Below, one piece after another: positions 42,174 through 50,430 of a stretch of DNA of 64,000 nt. Each line of letters begins with the position of its first letter. Positions within the stretch are counted from its first letter, which is position 1. A program made the position numbers and the translations under genes. The notes beneath the pieces are model-generated. The model saw only the letters and a list, made by a program, of their open reading frames with translations, had not been told where the DNA came from and searched no databases. The stretch is from Clostridium saccharoperbutylacetonicum N1-4(HMT) (lineage in GTDB: Bacteria; Bacillota; Clostridia; Clostridiales; Clostridiaceae): NCBI RefSeq assembly GCF_000340885.1, contig NC_020291.1, positions 4,277,001 to 4,341,000 on the forward strand, in the 5' to 3' direction.

Positions 42174-43915
42174 AAAGTTGTTCTGGTTATTTTTAATCTT
42201 TCAGCTGTACGAGTATTATTCATACCTTCTTCCAGCCAAATCTGTTTTATAATTCTTTGTTCGATTTCTTCTAAGGAACCAGCTAAATCAATATTTAATT
42301 TTTCATCTACTACTTCAGTATTTGCTAGCACCTTTTCAACATCAGTTACATTTATATAATGTTCATTAGCTATAAGTACAAGCTCCTTGATAATTTGCCT
42401 AAATTGATCTATATTACCTTTCCATCTGAAGTTTTTCAATAGTTCTGTTGCTTCTTCTCTAATGCCAACAATCTGTTTTCCAAAGTTTATGTTAAATTCA
42501 TTGATATACATACGTGCTAAGTTTTCTATATCATCTTTTCTTTCAGACAATGAAGGAAGCTGTAAGGTGAGCTTTGATAGCAATTTGTATAATTCATATT
42601 GAAAACTTTCTACTTCCACAAGCTTTGAAATATTCTCATCTGATGAAGCTATGAATCTGCATTTAAATTTATTATTAAGTAAACAATATATTAATTGTTT
42701 TTGAATCTCCAAAATAAGTTTATCAATATTTTTTAAATAAACTGTTCCAGCTTCAAAAAAAATCCCCTTATTTAATTCTAAAATATTATCGATAATAACT
42801 TTCCAATTCTCATCCAGCATCAAATTACAATCAATAATAAAATACGGTTTATCTTTATTAATACCATTAAAATGAATATATCTAGCTAATTTTTCTTTTC
42901 CAGTCCCTTTTTCTCCAAGTATCCAAATTGGCTCATTAATATTTAAATATTTTTCTGCCAGCATCAAGGAATTTTTCATTTTTTCATTGGTGGTAACACT
43001 CATATTAGTTATATTTACTGATTGCTTTTCATTAGCTGATATCACTTCAATTCCAGGCATATTTTTATAATAATTTATTTCACACTCAGCAATTCTGAAC
43101 ACTACTTCATTACTATCCCCAACTAGATATCCATAAACCTTCCAATATTCATTATCTATACATATAATTGATTGAAGTGTCCCCTTCTCTAAAACTTCAG
43201 CTACAGATTTTTTTAAATCCAACATATCTTCAAACTTTTTTATTTTCCTATTAAAAAATGTATTAGAATAAGTTAACTTCAATTGTTTATCATATATTAT
43301 TATTCCATTTTTCTCTTTTTCCGCAATTTTATCAATAGTAACTAATTCTCTCTTCAATCTTTTAGTATAATCATAAATTTTTTTAGCATTTTTAAAAGCC
43401 TTTAATACGCTTTCTTTTCCAGAAGTAAGCAAAACCCCGTTTAACCCGATACTTTCAGCCTTTTTAACAGTGATAAAGTCTCCAATAATAACCTGATAGT
43501 CTTCCTTTTTCAATTTTATAAGCATTGGTTCAACTTCTGCTTCTTCTTTTATGGTGTAGGAAGAAATATCAACATCTACTATTTCACATATTGTTGCAGC
43601 ACCTTCTGAAATTGATGCAAAACCTACAATAGCCACTTTTCCTGGATAATCCTTTAAAAGAGTCAAAACTCTTAACATATCATACCCTGAAATTTCTATT
43701 TCAATAACAGGAATTGGAACAACTTTTTGAATCATTTCCGCAGTACCACCACGACTTATGATAACATCAATATCATTTAAGAGTGCTTCTTTTGCTAAAC
43801 TAACACCTTTTTCTAAGTCTCCAACTTCAGCCTGTAGTTCAAATTCTTCGTTCCTTCCAATATCTATCATTAACTCCTTTAGTCCCTCATAAGGAGCAAT
43901 CGCCATGACTTTCAT
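42155..43915 (-). CDS. PrpR-N / AAA / Fis regulator without sigma-54 contact motifs
   Basis: A 586-residue regulator. An N-terminal PrpR-type sensor (1-185; VIISRGGTAEMIQ at 52-64) is followed by a PAS-like region (200-280), an AAA domain (310-510) and a Fis-type helix-turn-helix at the end (NNTRTAERLKITRTTLWRKLK). Walker A is kept (GEKGTGKE, 334-341). The GAFTGA loop is missing, Walker B is changed from LDEIGD to LKNIDK (394-399), and the arginine finger segment reads FQYELYKLLS (438-447) instead of FREDLYYRLN. It therefore probably cannot drive sigma-54 polymerase. It lies directly upstream of the acid-sugar operon and likely senses its substrate. Confidence 0.85.
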   Translation of the reverse strand: MKVMAIAPYEGLKELMIDIGRNEEFELQAEVGDLEKGVSLAKEALLNDIDVIISRGGTAEMIQKVVPIPVIEIEISGYDMLRVLTLLKDYPGKVAIVGFASISEGAATICEIVDVDISSYTIKEEAEVEPMLIKLKKEDYQVIIGDFITVKKAESIGLNGVLLTSGKESVLKAFKNAKKIYDYTKRLKRELVTIDKIAEKEKNGIIIYDKQLKLTYSNTFFNRKIKKFEDMLDLKKSVAEVLEKGTLQSIICIDNEYWKVYGYLVGDSNEVVFRIAECEINYYKNMPGIEVISANEKQSVNITNMSVTTNEKMKNSLMLAEKYLNINEPIWILGEKGTGKEKLARYIHFNGINKDKPYFIIDCNLMLDENWKVIIDNILELNKGIFFEAGTVYLKNIDKLILEIQKQLIYCLLNNKFKCRFIASSDENISKLVEVESFQYELYKLLSKLTLQLPSLSERKDDIENLARMYINEFNINFGKQIVGIREEATELLKNFRWKGNIDQFRQIIKELVLIANEHYINVTDVEKVLANTEVVDEKLNIDLAGSLEEIEQRIIKQIWLEEGMNNTRTAERLKITRTTLWRKLK

Positions 43916-43997
43916 TATTTCACCTACTCTAATACTTTAATATATCGCTATTATATCATATCTCTATGCCTTTAGTTCTTCATTTTTATTTTCTTAG

Positions 43998-44026
43998 TTT
44001 ATAAACTTCCGAATTTATGATACAAT
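43998..44026 (+). promoter_or_regulatory. Candidate promoter of the upstream ORF / ABC-F unit
   Basis: TTTATA (43998-44003) and TACAAT (44021-44026) are 17 bases apart, with TGA directly before the -10 box (extended -10 type). Transcription from here would give a leader of about 310 bases before the ABC-F gene, long enough for regulation through the upstream ORF. Confidence 0.5.
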
Positions 44027-44143
44027 CAGATGTAAAATTGTAATAAAGAAAAATATAAGTAATTATATTTTTTTAGCTAAGACATACTAAAATAGATTAA
44101 CGTAATAATGCATTTATAAAAATGCTTTAAATTGGAGGAATAT

Positions 44144-44290
44144 ATGAATAATAAAAATGATAAAAATATAGAAATGATGAAAAAATTAATAGAAGAAAAG
44201 AAACAAAAAGGAAATAACACTAAAAATAATGAAAAACCAAAAAAAGTTATAGGCAGAATGTTATTGCATAGTGGAAGGACAACTCAATAA
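44144..44290 (+). CDS. Small basic protein (48 aa) upstream of ABC-F gene
   Basis: ATG 44144 follows GGAGG by six bases and opens a 48-codon frame (MNNKNDKNIEMMKKLIEEKK, QKGNNTKNNEKPKKV, IGRMLLHSGRTTQ). It is very rich in Lys and Asn, with a hydrophobic patch before a basic end. Its stop is 68 bases before the ABC-F start. It could be a regulatory upstream ORF, as ABC-F genes are often controlled by translation of leaders, or an independent small protein. The strong ribosome site makes translation likely. Confidence 0.6.
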   Translation: MNNKNDKNIEMMKKLIEEKKQKGNNTKNNEKPKKVIGRMLLHSGRTTQ

Positions 44291-44294
44291 AAAA

Positions 44295-44332
44295 CTCTAC
44301 TTGCAAGTAAAGAGCTTATTTTATAGGCTCTT
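44295..44332 (+). promoter_or_regulatory. Mutually exclusive hairpins before ABC-F gene
   Basis: Hairpin 1 (44295-44314) contains the 12-base palindrome TACTTGCAAGTA flanked by CTC/GAG. Hairpin 2 pairs AAGAGC 44310-44315 with GCTCTT 44327-44332. They share 44310-44314 and cannot form together. There is no good U-tract after hairpin 2, so an attenuator role is only a possibility. Confidence 0.35.
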
Positions 44333-44358
44333 CTCAAACGATAAAGCGAGGTAATAAT

Positions 44359-46098
44359 ATGATAAAAATTAATAACTTATCCTACTCCTTTCCACAAAAA
44401 GACTTATATAATGATATTTCTTTTACCTTAGAAGAAGATCAGCATTGTGCTTTTATAGGTTCAAGTGGTAGTGGGAAAAGTACACTTATAGATATAATTA
44501 TGAAGCCTGAAGACTATATGTTTGATGGTACTATAGAAATAGAACCAAATTGTAAAATTGGATATGTAAGTCAATTCTCTAAAGTAGACAATGCAAAGGG
44601 AACTACAGTTTTAGAATATCTATCTGAAGATTACACTAAGCTTCAAGATGAAATAACTTCTATTTGTGCTGAAATGGAAACAGCTTCTGATATGGATACT
44701 TTACTTGAAAAATATCAAGAAGCTTTAGATACACTAAATGCAACCTTTGGAGATGATTTTGAAAGTGAACTTAATAAGAAATTAAATTTGGCTGAATTAA
44801 ATAATCTTAAATATACTAATATTTCTGAACTTAGTGGCGGAGAGTTTAAGCTTATTCAAGTAATAAAGGAAATGCTTAGTAAACCAAACGTAATGATAAT
44901 GGATGAACCTGATGTATTTTTAGATTTTGCAAATCTTAATGCTCTTAGAAATTTAATTAATTCTTACAAAGGGATAATGCTCGTTATCACTCATAACAGA
45001 TATTTATTAAATCATTGTTTTAATAAAATTATACATCTAGAAAATCACGAACTCCAAGAATTTGATGGCAGCTATATAGATTATAACTTCTCATTACTTC
45101 AAAGTAAAATTGAACTACAAGAACTATCTATTGCTGATGATGAAGAAATTGAGAGAAACGAACGTATAATTAAAAGACTAAGAGATAGAGCTGAAGTCAC
45201 AGGTGAAACTGCTGCTGGAAAATATCTAAAAGCTAGAATGAAATTTCAAGAAAGATTAGAAGCTCGTAGAATAAAAATGCCTTTTGTTGAAATTAAGCAG
45301 CCATATATTCGCTTAACTACTAATAATCCCGTGGAAGAAAAAATAGCTTTAAAAGTTACTGATTATAGTGTTAGCTTTGATGATATACTTTTAGAAAATG
45401 TTAACTTTGAAATTAAATCTAATGATAAAGTAGCTATTATAGGATTAAACGGTACTGGAAAAACAACTTTGCTTAAAGACATAGTCAAAAATAATCATCC
45501 TTCTATAGAAATAGCTCCTGACATAGAAGTAGCGTATTTATCTCAACTTCAAAGTGAAATATTAAATGAATCAAATACAATACTTGAAGAATTCATGGAT
45601 GCAGGCTTTAAAAGTTACGAAGATGTAGAAGACTATGTTTCAAACTATGATTTTGAAGGAGAAATACTACATCAAAAGATTGGATCATTATCTGGTGGCG
45701 AAAAAAATACACTTCAATTAGCTAAAATTTCTGCTACTGGAGCAAATATGCTACTTTTAGATGAACCAACAAGTCATTTAGACATTTATTCACAAATGGC
45801 TCTTGAAACAGCAATAGAAAAATACAATGGTTCCATTTTAATGATATCCCATGATTACTATTCTGTAGCAAATTGCGTAGATTATGTTTTGCTTATTGAA
45901 GACAAAACCATTAGAAAAATGAAAATCAAAAAATTTAAGCAGATGATTTATAATAAATACTTTGATAAAGATTATTTAGAACTTGAACAAAAGAAAAAAA
46001 CTTTAGAAATGAACATATCTATAGCTCTTAGAAATACTGATTTTGAACGAGCAAAAGCTTTATCTGAAGAACTTGAAGCTCTCATTAAATTATTTTAG
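44359..46098 (+). CDS. ABC-F family ATPase (ribosome-associated type)
   Basis: A 579-residue protein with two ABC domains and no membrane segments, the ABC-F plan. NBD1 has GSSGSGKST (34-42), LSGGEFKLIQ (about 156-165) and MIMDEPDVFLD; NBD2 has GLNGTGKTT (about 361-369), LSGGEKNTLQLAK and LLLDEPTSHLD. A charged helical linker (about 245-300; AGKYLKARMKFQERLEARRI) lies between them and a short coiled tail follows. ABC-F proteins act on the ribosomal E site and several protect against ribosome-targeting antibiotics; this one's role is not fixed. GCGAGG precedes ATG 44359. The upstream ORF and leader suggest inducible expression. Confidence 0.88.
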   Translation: MIKINNLSYSFPQKDLYNDISFTLEEDQHCAFIGSSGSGKSTLIDIIMKPEDYMFDGTIEIEPNCKIGYVSQFSKVDNAKGTTVLEYLSEDYTKLQDEITSICAEMETASDMDTLLEKYQEALDTLNATFGDDFESELNKKLNLAELNNLKYTNISELSGGEFKLIQVIKEMLSKPNVMIMDEPDVFLDFANLNALRNLINSYKGIMLVITHNRYLLNHCFNKIIHLENHELQEFDGSYIDYNFSLLQSKIELQELSIADDEEIERNERIIKRLRDRAEVTGETAAGKYLKARMKFQERLEARRIKMPFVEIKQPYIRLTTNNPVEEKIALKVTDYSVSFDDILLENVNFEIKSNDKVAIIGLNGTGKTTLLKDIVKNNHPSIEIAPDIEVAYLSQLQSEILNESNTILEEFMDAGFKSYEDVEDYVSNYDFEGEILHQKIGSLSGGEKNTLQLAKISATGANMLLLDEPTSHLDIYSQMALETAIEKYNGSILMISHDYYSVANCVDYVLLIEDKTIRKMKIKKFKQMIYNKYFDKDYLELEQKKKTLEMNISIALRNTDFERAKALSEELEALIKLF

Positions 46099-46110
46099 AT
46101 TTATAAAATA

Positions 46111-46161
46111 AATAAGAGTAGTCTTGATAATTTTACTTAAGTTATCAAAACTACTCTTATT
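46111..46161 (+). terminator. Bidirectional terminator, ~20-bp stem
   Basis: Arms 46111-46130 (AATAAGAGTAGT...GATAA) and 46142-46161 (TTATC...ACTACTCTTATT) with one internal mismatch. They lie between the convergent ABC-F and BspA-type genes, 13 and 21 bases from their stops. Confidence 0.85.
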
Positions 46162-46181
46162 CTTAATTCATTTTTTTAACC

Positions 46182-47276
46182 TTAAGAGTTTACTATAATC
46201 TTACTCACATTTACACCAGATTCAATTAAAAGTTGCTTCACTGCTTCACTCTTTACATTAAATATAGTGTTTTTACACCCGCTAAATGCACCAATATCTA
46301 TTCTAGTTACGCTATTAGGAATGGTTATGCTACTTAAGCCAGTACAGTCTTGAAAAGCACTATGTTCTATCCTTGTAACACTATTAGGAATAGTTACGCT
46401 GCTTAAGTCTGTACACCCATAAAACATACCAATTCCAATACTTGTAACTCCATTAGGAATAGTTATTTTGCTTAAATTCTTACATCTATCAAAAGCACTT
46501 CCTCCGATAATTGTTACGCTGCTAGGTATCTCTATACTTTTTAAGTTAACATTTCCATAAAAAGCATTACCTCCAAGTTCAGTAACACCATTAGGAATTG
46601 CAAACTTTTCGTCGGCTTTTCCACTAGGATAACACAATAATTTGTTTCCATCTTTACTATATAATATACCATCAATACTCTTAAAACTTGTATTATTCTC
46701 ATCTACGGTTATACTTGTTAAATTGTTGCAGCCTAATAAAGCTTGCCCATCTATACTTTTCACACTAGCAGGAATATTAATACTTTTTAAGCTAATAGAT
46801 CCGTAAAATGCTGATCTTTCTATAGTTTTTACACTATTAGGAATGGTTATATTTATTATATTTTTATTTTTATAGAACGCCTTATTCCCTATGCTAGTTA
46901 CTAAAACATTATCAATTTTATCTGGAATTACTACATTGCTGTCAGTCCCTAAATATGCTACAATTTTACCAGTTTGCTTATAAAAGGCCCATGCACCTTC
47001 AAATGTGATATTTTCAAATTGACCACTGCTATTAATGCTATACTCGCTTTGAAAATCATTTGGCCTATTATCCAACATAAAACCTCTTGAATCAAAATAA
47101 TATAAATTTCCATTAATTACTCTCCAGCCTGTGGCCCATGAACTTCCTTCTGAATACCACCACCAGCCATTCTTATCCTGCTTCCATTCTGCACTTGCAC
47201 CTATTGGTTTTAGTAATAATACTGAAGCAACTACTAATGCACAAGCTATTACTTTTGTTAATTTTGACTTCTTCAT
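46182..47276 (-). CDS. BspA-type leucine-rich-repeat surface protein with wall-binding repeats (second paralogue)
   Basis: A 364-residue exported protein with the same plan as the gene at 28521-29609: signal peptide (MKKSKLTKVIACALVV...GASA), aromatic wall-binding repeat (WKQDKNGWWWYSEGSSWATGWRVINGNLYYFDSRGFM), then about eight LRR_5 repeats (NITIPNSVKTIERSAFYG, SVTIPNSVTRIEHSAFQDC) and a KSEAVKQLLIESGVNVSKI tail. A non-repeat insert around residues 195-235 (TSITVDENNTSFKSIDGILYSKDGNKLLCYPSGK) is absent from the other copy. GGGGGAG precedes ATG 47276. Confidence 0.9.
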   Translation of the reverse strand: MKKSKLTKVIACALVVASVLLLKPIGASAEWKQDKNGWWWYSEGSSWATGWRVINGNLYYFDSRGFMLDNRPNDFQSEYSINSSGQFENITFEGAWAFYKQTGKIVAYLGTDSNVVIPDKIDNVLVTSIGNKAFYKNKNIINITIPNSVKTIERSAFYGSISLKSINIPASVKSIDGQALLGCNNLTSITVDENNTSFKSIDGILYSKDGNKLLCYPSGKADEKFAIPNGVTELGGNAFYGNVNLKSIEIPSSVTIIGGSAFDRCKNLSKITIPNGVTSIGIGMFYGCTDLSSVTIPNSVTRIEHSAFQDCTGLSSITIPNSVTRIDIGAFSGCKNTIFNVKSEAVKQLLIESGVNVSKIIVNS

Positions 47277-47450
47277 ATTTTCTCCCCCTAATTTTTCCTA
47301 AAGTGATTTTAAAATACTAATTTATTATATTTTAAAATAATTATCGATAGTACTCTATAAAAGCTTTAATTTATCATTTATTCTATTAATAAGTTCATTA
47401 AAGTTCCTATCAATTAGGGGGACTGTAGCCTCATCACTTTCTAGAATATA

Positions 47451-48137
47451 TTACCACTCCCTGCCAGAGTCTCCGGCCATTGAATTAACAGTACCTTGTG
47501 GGTATAAAACTGAATAATGATCTAGTTTAGGATCTTCCTTACTATCTGCTCCAACCTTAAATACAAATAAAATTTTATAGTCTGCTCCAGCCACATAACC
47601 TAGAATTTTTTCATTATTGACTGTAACATTATGATTAGGACTTCCAAAGTATTTTTCAACATTTGAAAGAGAAATATTGTTTAAACTACTGTCAAAAGAT
47701 CTTACTTCAAAAATTCTTCCTCCCTTGTTAGAGCCAAAAACCACTTTATATTTTGAATAAGTAGAATAGTATCCTTTAGCATCAGTTACCCATTCTGCAT
47801 TATCTGCTTTTCCCAATTTCTTCTCGACATCTGATATGTTAAAAGACTTATCTGCAAAATCTGAATTAATAATTTTACCTTCTTCTGCTAAAGTTTTAAT
47901 ATTCTTTAATATTGAATCTTGATTGTTTTCTGTTTTGCTACTATCTTCATTCTTATTTTCTAATAATTTATTTTCTTCAGTTTTAGACTGATCAGTTGTA
48001 TTTGAGGTTTCATTATTAGTTTGTGTAGTATCCCTTGTGTCATTTACAGATTTATTTGAATTTGAACATCCACTTATAATAACTGAGCATAAAGCCATTA
48101 TAATAAGTAAACTTAACTTTTTATTAAATTTTTTCAT
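47451..48137 (-). CDS. YjgB-like (DUF4309) lipoprotein
   Basis: A 228-residue lipoprotein. The signal MKKFNKKLSLLIIMALCSVIISGC ends in a lipobox at Cys 24. A low-complexity linker rich in Asn, Thr, Ser and Glu follows (about 25-75), then a DUF4309/YjgB-type domain (NSDFADKSFNISDVEKKLGKAD, YYSTYSKYKVVFGSNKGGRIFEVRSFD, YFGSPNHNVTV, HYSVLYPQ). Function is unknown. ATG 48137 is preferred because GGAGG lies eight bases upstream; the in-frame TTG at 48152 is part of that site. Confidence 0.85.
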   Translation of the reverse strand: MKKFNKKLSLLIIMALCSVIISGCSNSNKSVNDTRDTTQTNNETSNTTDQSKTEENKLLENKNEDSSKTENNQDSILKNIKTLAEEGKIINSDFADKSFNISDVEKKLGKADNAEWVTDAKGYYSTYSKYKVVFGSNKGGRIFEVRSFDSSLNNISLSNVEKYFGSPNHNVTVNNEKILGYVAGADYKILFVFKVGADSKEDPKLDHYSVLYPQGTVNSMAGDSGREW

Positions 48138-48421
48138 TCTCTCCACCTCCAAATTTATTTGAAATAAAGTTCTTTTTAAAACCTCTTGTGTATGTAATTT
48201 ATAGCCTTTTTATAACTCATTTTCTTTCTTCTATTATATCATAATTCGACTTTTAATACTCATATTCCTTATTATGATTATTCCATTAGTAAATGAAATA
48301 TACGTATGTAAGTTCTTATTTTTAAATTTTCTTAGCTTTTCCATGCAATATATGTCATGTATTAAAAATGTCTCTTTCTCTATATTTATGTCGATAAATT
48401 TATAATACTTTTAACCTAAAT

Positions 48422-48454
48422 TTGACTTACTTCGGTATACTCTTTTGCTATAAT
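48422..48454 (+). promoter_or_regulatory. Promoter of PilZ gene (extended -10)
   Basis: TGC followed by TATAAT (48446-48454) forms an extended -10 box 71 bases before the PilZ gene start. The -35 region is weak at standard spacing; a TTGACT lies at 48422-48427 with a 21-base spacer. Nothing else is recognised in the 388-base gap 48138-48525. Confidence 0.5.
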
Positions 48455-48525
48455 ATATACAAACCGAAACTTCCTATTATAGGGATAAAATTCAATATAT
48501 TTACAAGCTAACAAGGAGAGATATA

Positions 48526-48969
48526 ATGGGCGCACAGGAGAATGCTGAATTAATAAACAATAGAAAATTCTTCAGAGTATATACTAAAGAACCTATTTGT
48601 ACAGAGATGTCAATTGTAAATTATAATGGGCAACCAATAAAATCCAACTGTTCTAATGTTTGTATTAAAGATCTAAGCATTGGTGGCTTAAGCTTTTCAT
48701 CCAAACTAAGATTTCCAATGGGTAAACATATCATTTATCAATTTAAACTTCAAATACTAAACAAGCCTTATTCCATTAAAGGTAATATAGTTTGGCATAA
48801 AGTAGAGAAAAATGGAGACATTAATTATGGGGTAAGTTCTCTAATTGATGAAATAATGTATGAAGATTATTTTGCAGCGCTCAATAATCTTGCATTAGTT
48901 ATAAGACGTAATCAATCAAACCGCGGCTGTAGCTTCTGTAACATAAAAAAATGTCCTAATAACTTATAA
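48526..48969 (+). CDS. PilZ domain protein (c-di-GMP receptor)
   Basis: A 147-residue protein with the PilZ signature: RKFFR at residues 13-17 (RxxxR) and DLSIGG at 49-54 (D/NxSxxG), spaced as in c-di-GMP binding domains, then a beta-barrel core with GNIVWHKVEKNGDINYGVSSL. A cysteine cluster (CSFCNIKKC) near the C-terminus is unusual and may bind metal. It probably controls surface behaviour or motility in response to c-di-GMP; no partner lies next to it. AAGGAG precedes ATG 48526. Confidence 0.85.
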   Translation: MGAQENAELINNRKFFRVYTKEPICTEMSIVNYNGQPIKSNCSNVCIKDLSIGGLSFSSKLRFPMGKHIIYQFKLQILNKPYSIKGNIVWHKVEKNGDINYGVSSLIDEIMYEDYFAALNNLALVIRRNQSNRGCSFCNIKKCPNNL

Positions 48970-48991
48970 TAAACTAACTATATCCAAATAT

Positions 48992-49026
48992 AAAAAGGCT
49001 CGTTATTTATCATATAGCGAGCCTTT
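48992..49026 (+). terminator. Rho-independent terminator after PilZ gene
   Basis: Arms AAAAAGGCTCGTTAT 48992-49006 and ATAGCGAGCCTTTT 49013-49026 (one G-U pair) with a six-base loop and a run of five Ts, 23 bases after the stop. Confidence 0.85.
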
Positions 49027-49179
49027 TTATGAGTAAAATCTTACCCCTAAATATATTAAATGTAACATCTGATATAATATTTTTTTGATACAAATGTTCT
49101 TTGTTTTATTTATTGAAAATAAATACTTTGCTCCAATTTTTATCTATAAAAGTTGATTAATTGATTTTATAATTTTCCA

Positions 49180-50430
49180 TTATACTAAGTTTACTTTTTC
49201 TCCATCACTTAATAAATTTTGGCCTTCAGTAATGACAGGTAAGCCGTCTTGTACTTTTCCCTTTACTTCTGTAAATTTCTCATTTGAAATACCAGTTTCA
49301 ACAGCTATCTTTTTAACTTCATCATTATCAACTGTATAAAGATAATTTACACCATTCTCCATTTTAATTGTTTCATTCGGAACCATCAAAATGTCATCTT
49401 TCTGTTCAGCTGGTAAAGAAATTTTAGCAAACATTCCTGCCTTTATATCAGCATTTGAATTATCAACTTTAACCCTAACTACATAGAAATTATTTTTGGA
49501 ACTTGTATTTGGGCTGATACTTTCTATCACTCCAACTATTTTTGCATCTGGTAATGCATTTATAGTAACTGGTACAGATAATCCCTCTTTAATTTTTGTA
49601 AGCATCTTATCAGGAACATTTACTTCTGCCTCTAATCCGCTATAATCTATAACTGTAACAGAACCTGATTGTCCACCAGCAATTTGCCCCACTTCTACAG
49701 CTTTTTCTGACACAACTCCATCTATTGGCGAAGTAATTGTTGCATTATTTATTTGATTTTGCACTGCACTCACTCCTGCTTGTGCTTGTTCTAATGCTGC
49801 AGCGGCTGCCTTTGTAGCTTGAGGGCCAGACTTGCTCTTTAATAATTCTAAACTATCCTTAGCATTTTTCAAGTCTATAGTTATAGCATCATATTGAGCT
49901 TTTGCATCATCATACTCCTTTTTAGAAACTGCATTTGCGGAATATAAAGTTTGAGTTTTATCATAGCTGTCTTTTACTGTATTATATTGAATTTGTAGCT
50001 TTTCAACAAGCTGTTCTGCTTGTAATAATTGCTGAGTAAATCCTGAATCACTGGTTCTTTCTAAGTTAGCACTAGCTGCGCTCACTCCTGCCTGTGCCTG
50101 TTCAAGTTGTGCTGCATAATCTGTAGTGTCCAAGGTAAATAAGGTTTGGCCAACACTTACTTTATCTCCAACCTTCACATTTACAGTTGCAACTCTTCCT
50201 CCTGCCTTTGGTAAAACCACTACTTCCTTTGCAGGTTTTAAGTTACCTGCATATTCAACCCTTGCGGAAATTGTTCCAGTTGTTATTTTTTCCGTTTTAA
50301 CATTTTTAACCTCTTGTGCTACATCTACAGGTTTACTTTTAGGAAAGCTAAAAATAATTGCAACCACAACAACTGCTAAAATTATCCCTACTATTAGTTT
50401 TTTCTTTTTCATTAATTCCTTAAACTTCAT
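49180..50430 (-). CDS. RND efflux membrane-fusion (adaptor) subunit
   Basis: A 416-residue HlyD/AcrA-type adaptor. An N-terminal membrane anchor (about 11-28) precedes a beta-barrel/lipoyl part (GRVATVNVKVGDKVSVGQTLFTLDTTDYAAQLEQAQAG, about 78-115). A coiled-coil hairpin (about 115-225, with two AALEQAQAGVSA-type stretches) and the returning lipoyl half INNATITSPIDGVVSEKAVEVGQIAGG follow, then membrane-proximal domains. In this Gram-positive it links the RND pump to the wall side rather than to an outer-membrane channel. It overlaps the pump gene by 11 bases. GGGGG precedes ATG 50430. Confidence 0.9.
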   Translation of the reverse strand: MKFKELMKKKKLIVGIILAVVVVAIIFSFPKSKPVDVAQEVKNVKTEKITTGTISARVEYAGNLKPAKEVVVLPKAGGRVATVNVKVGDKVSVGQTLFTLDTTDYAAQLEQAQAGVSAASANLERTSDSGFTQQLLQAEQLVEKLQIQYNTVKDSYDKTQTLYSANAVSKKEYDDAKAQYDAITIDLKNAKDSLELLKSKSGPQATKAAAAALEQAQAGVSAVQNQINNATITSPIDGVVSEKAVEVGQIAGGQSGSVTVIDYSGLEAEVNVPDKMLTKIKEGLSVPVTINALPDAKIVGVIESISPNTSSKNNFYVVRVKVDNSNADIKAGMFAKISLPAEQKDDILMVPNETIKMENGVNYLYTVDNDEVKKIAVETGISNEKFTEVKGKVQDGLPVITEGQNLLSDGEKVNLV

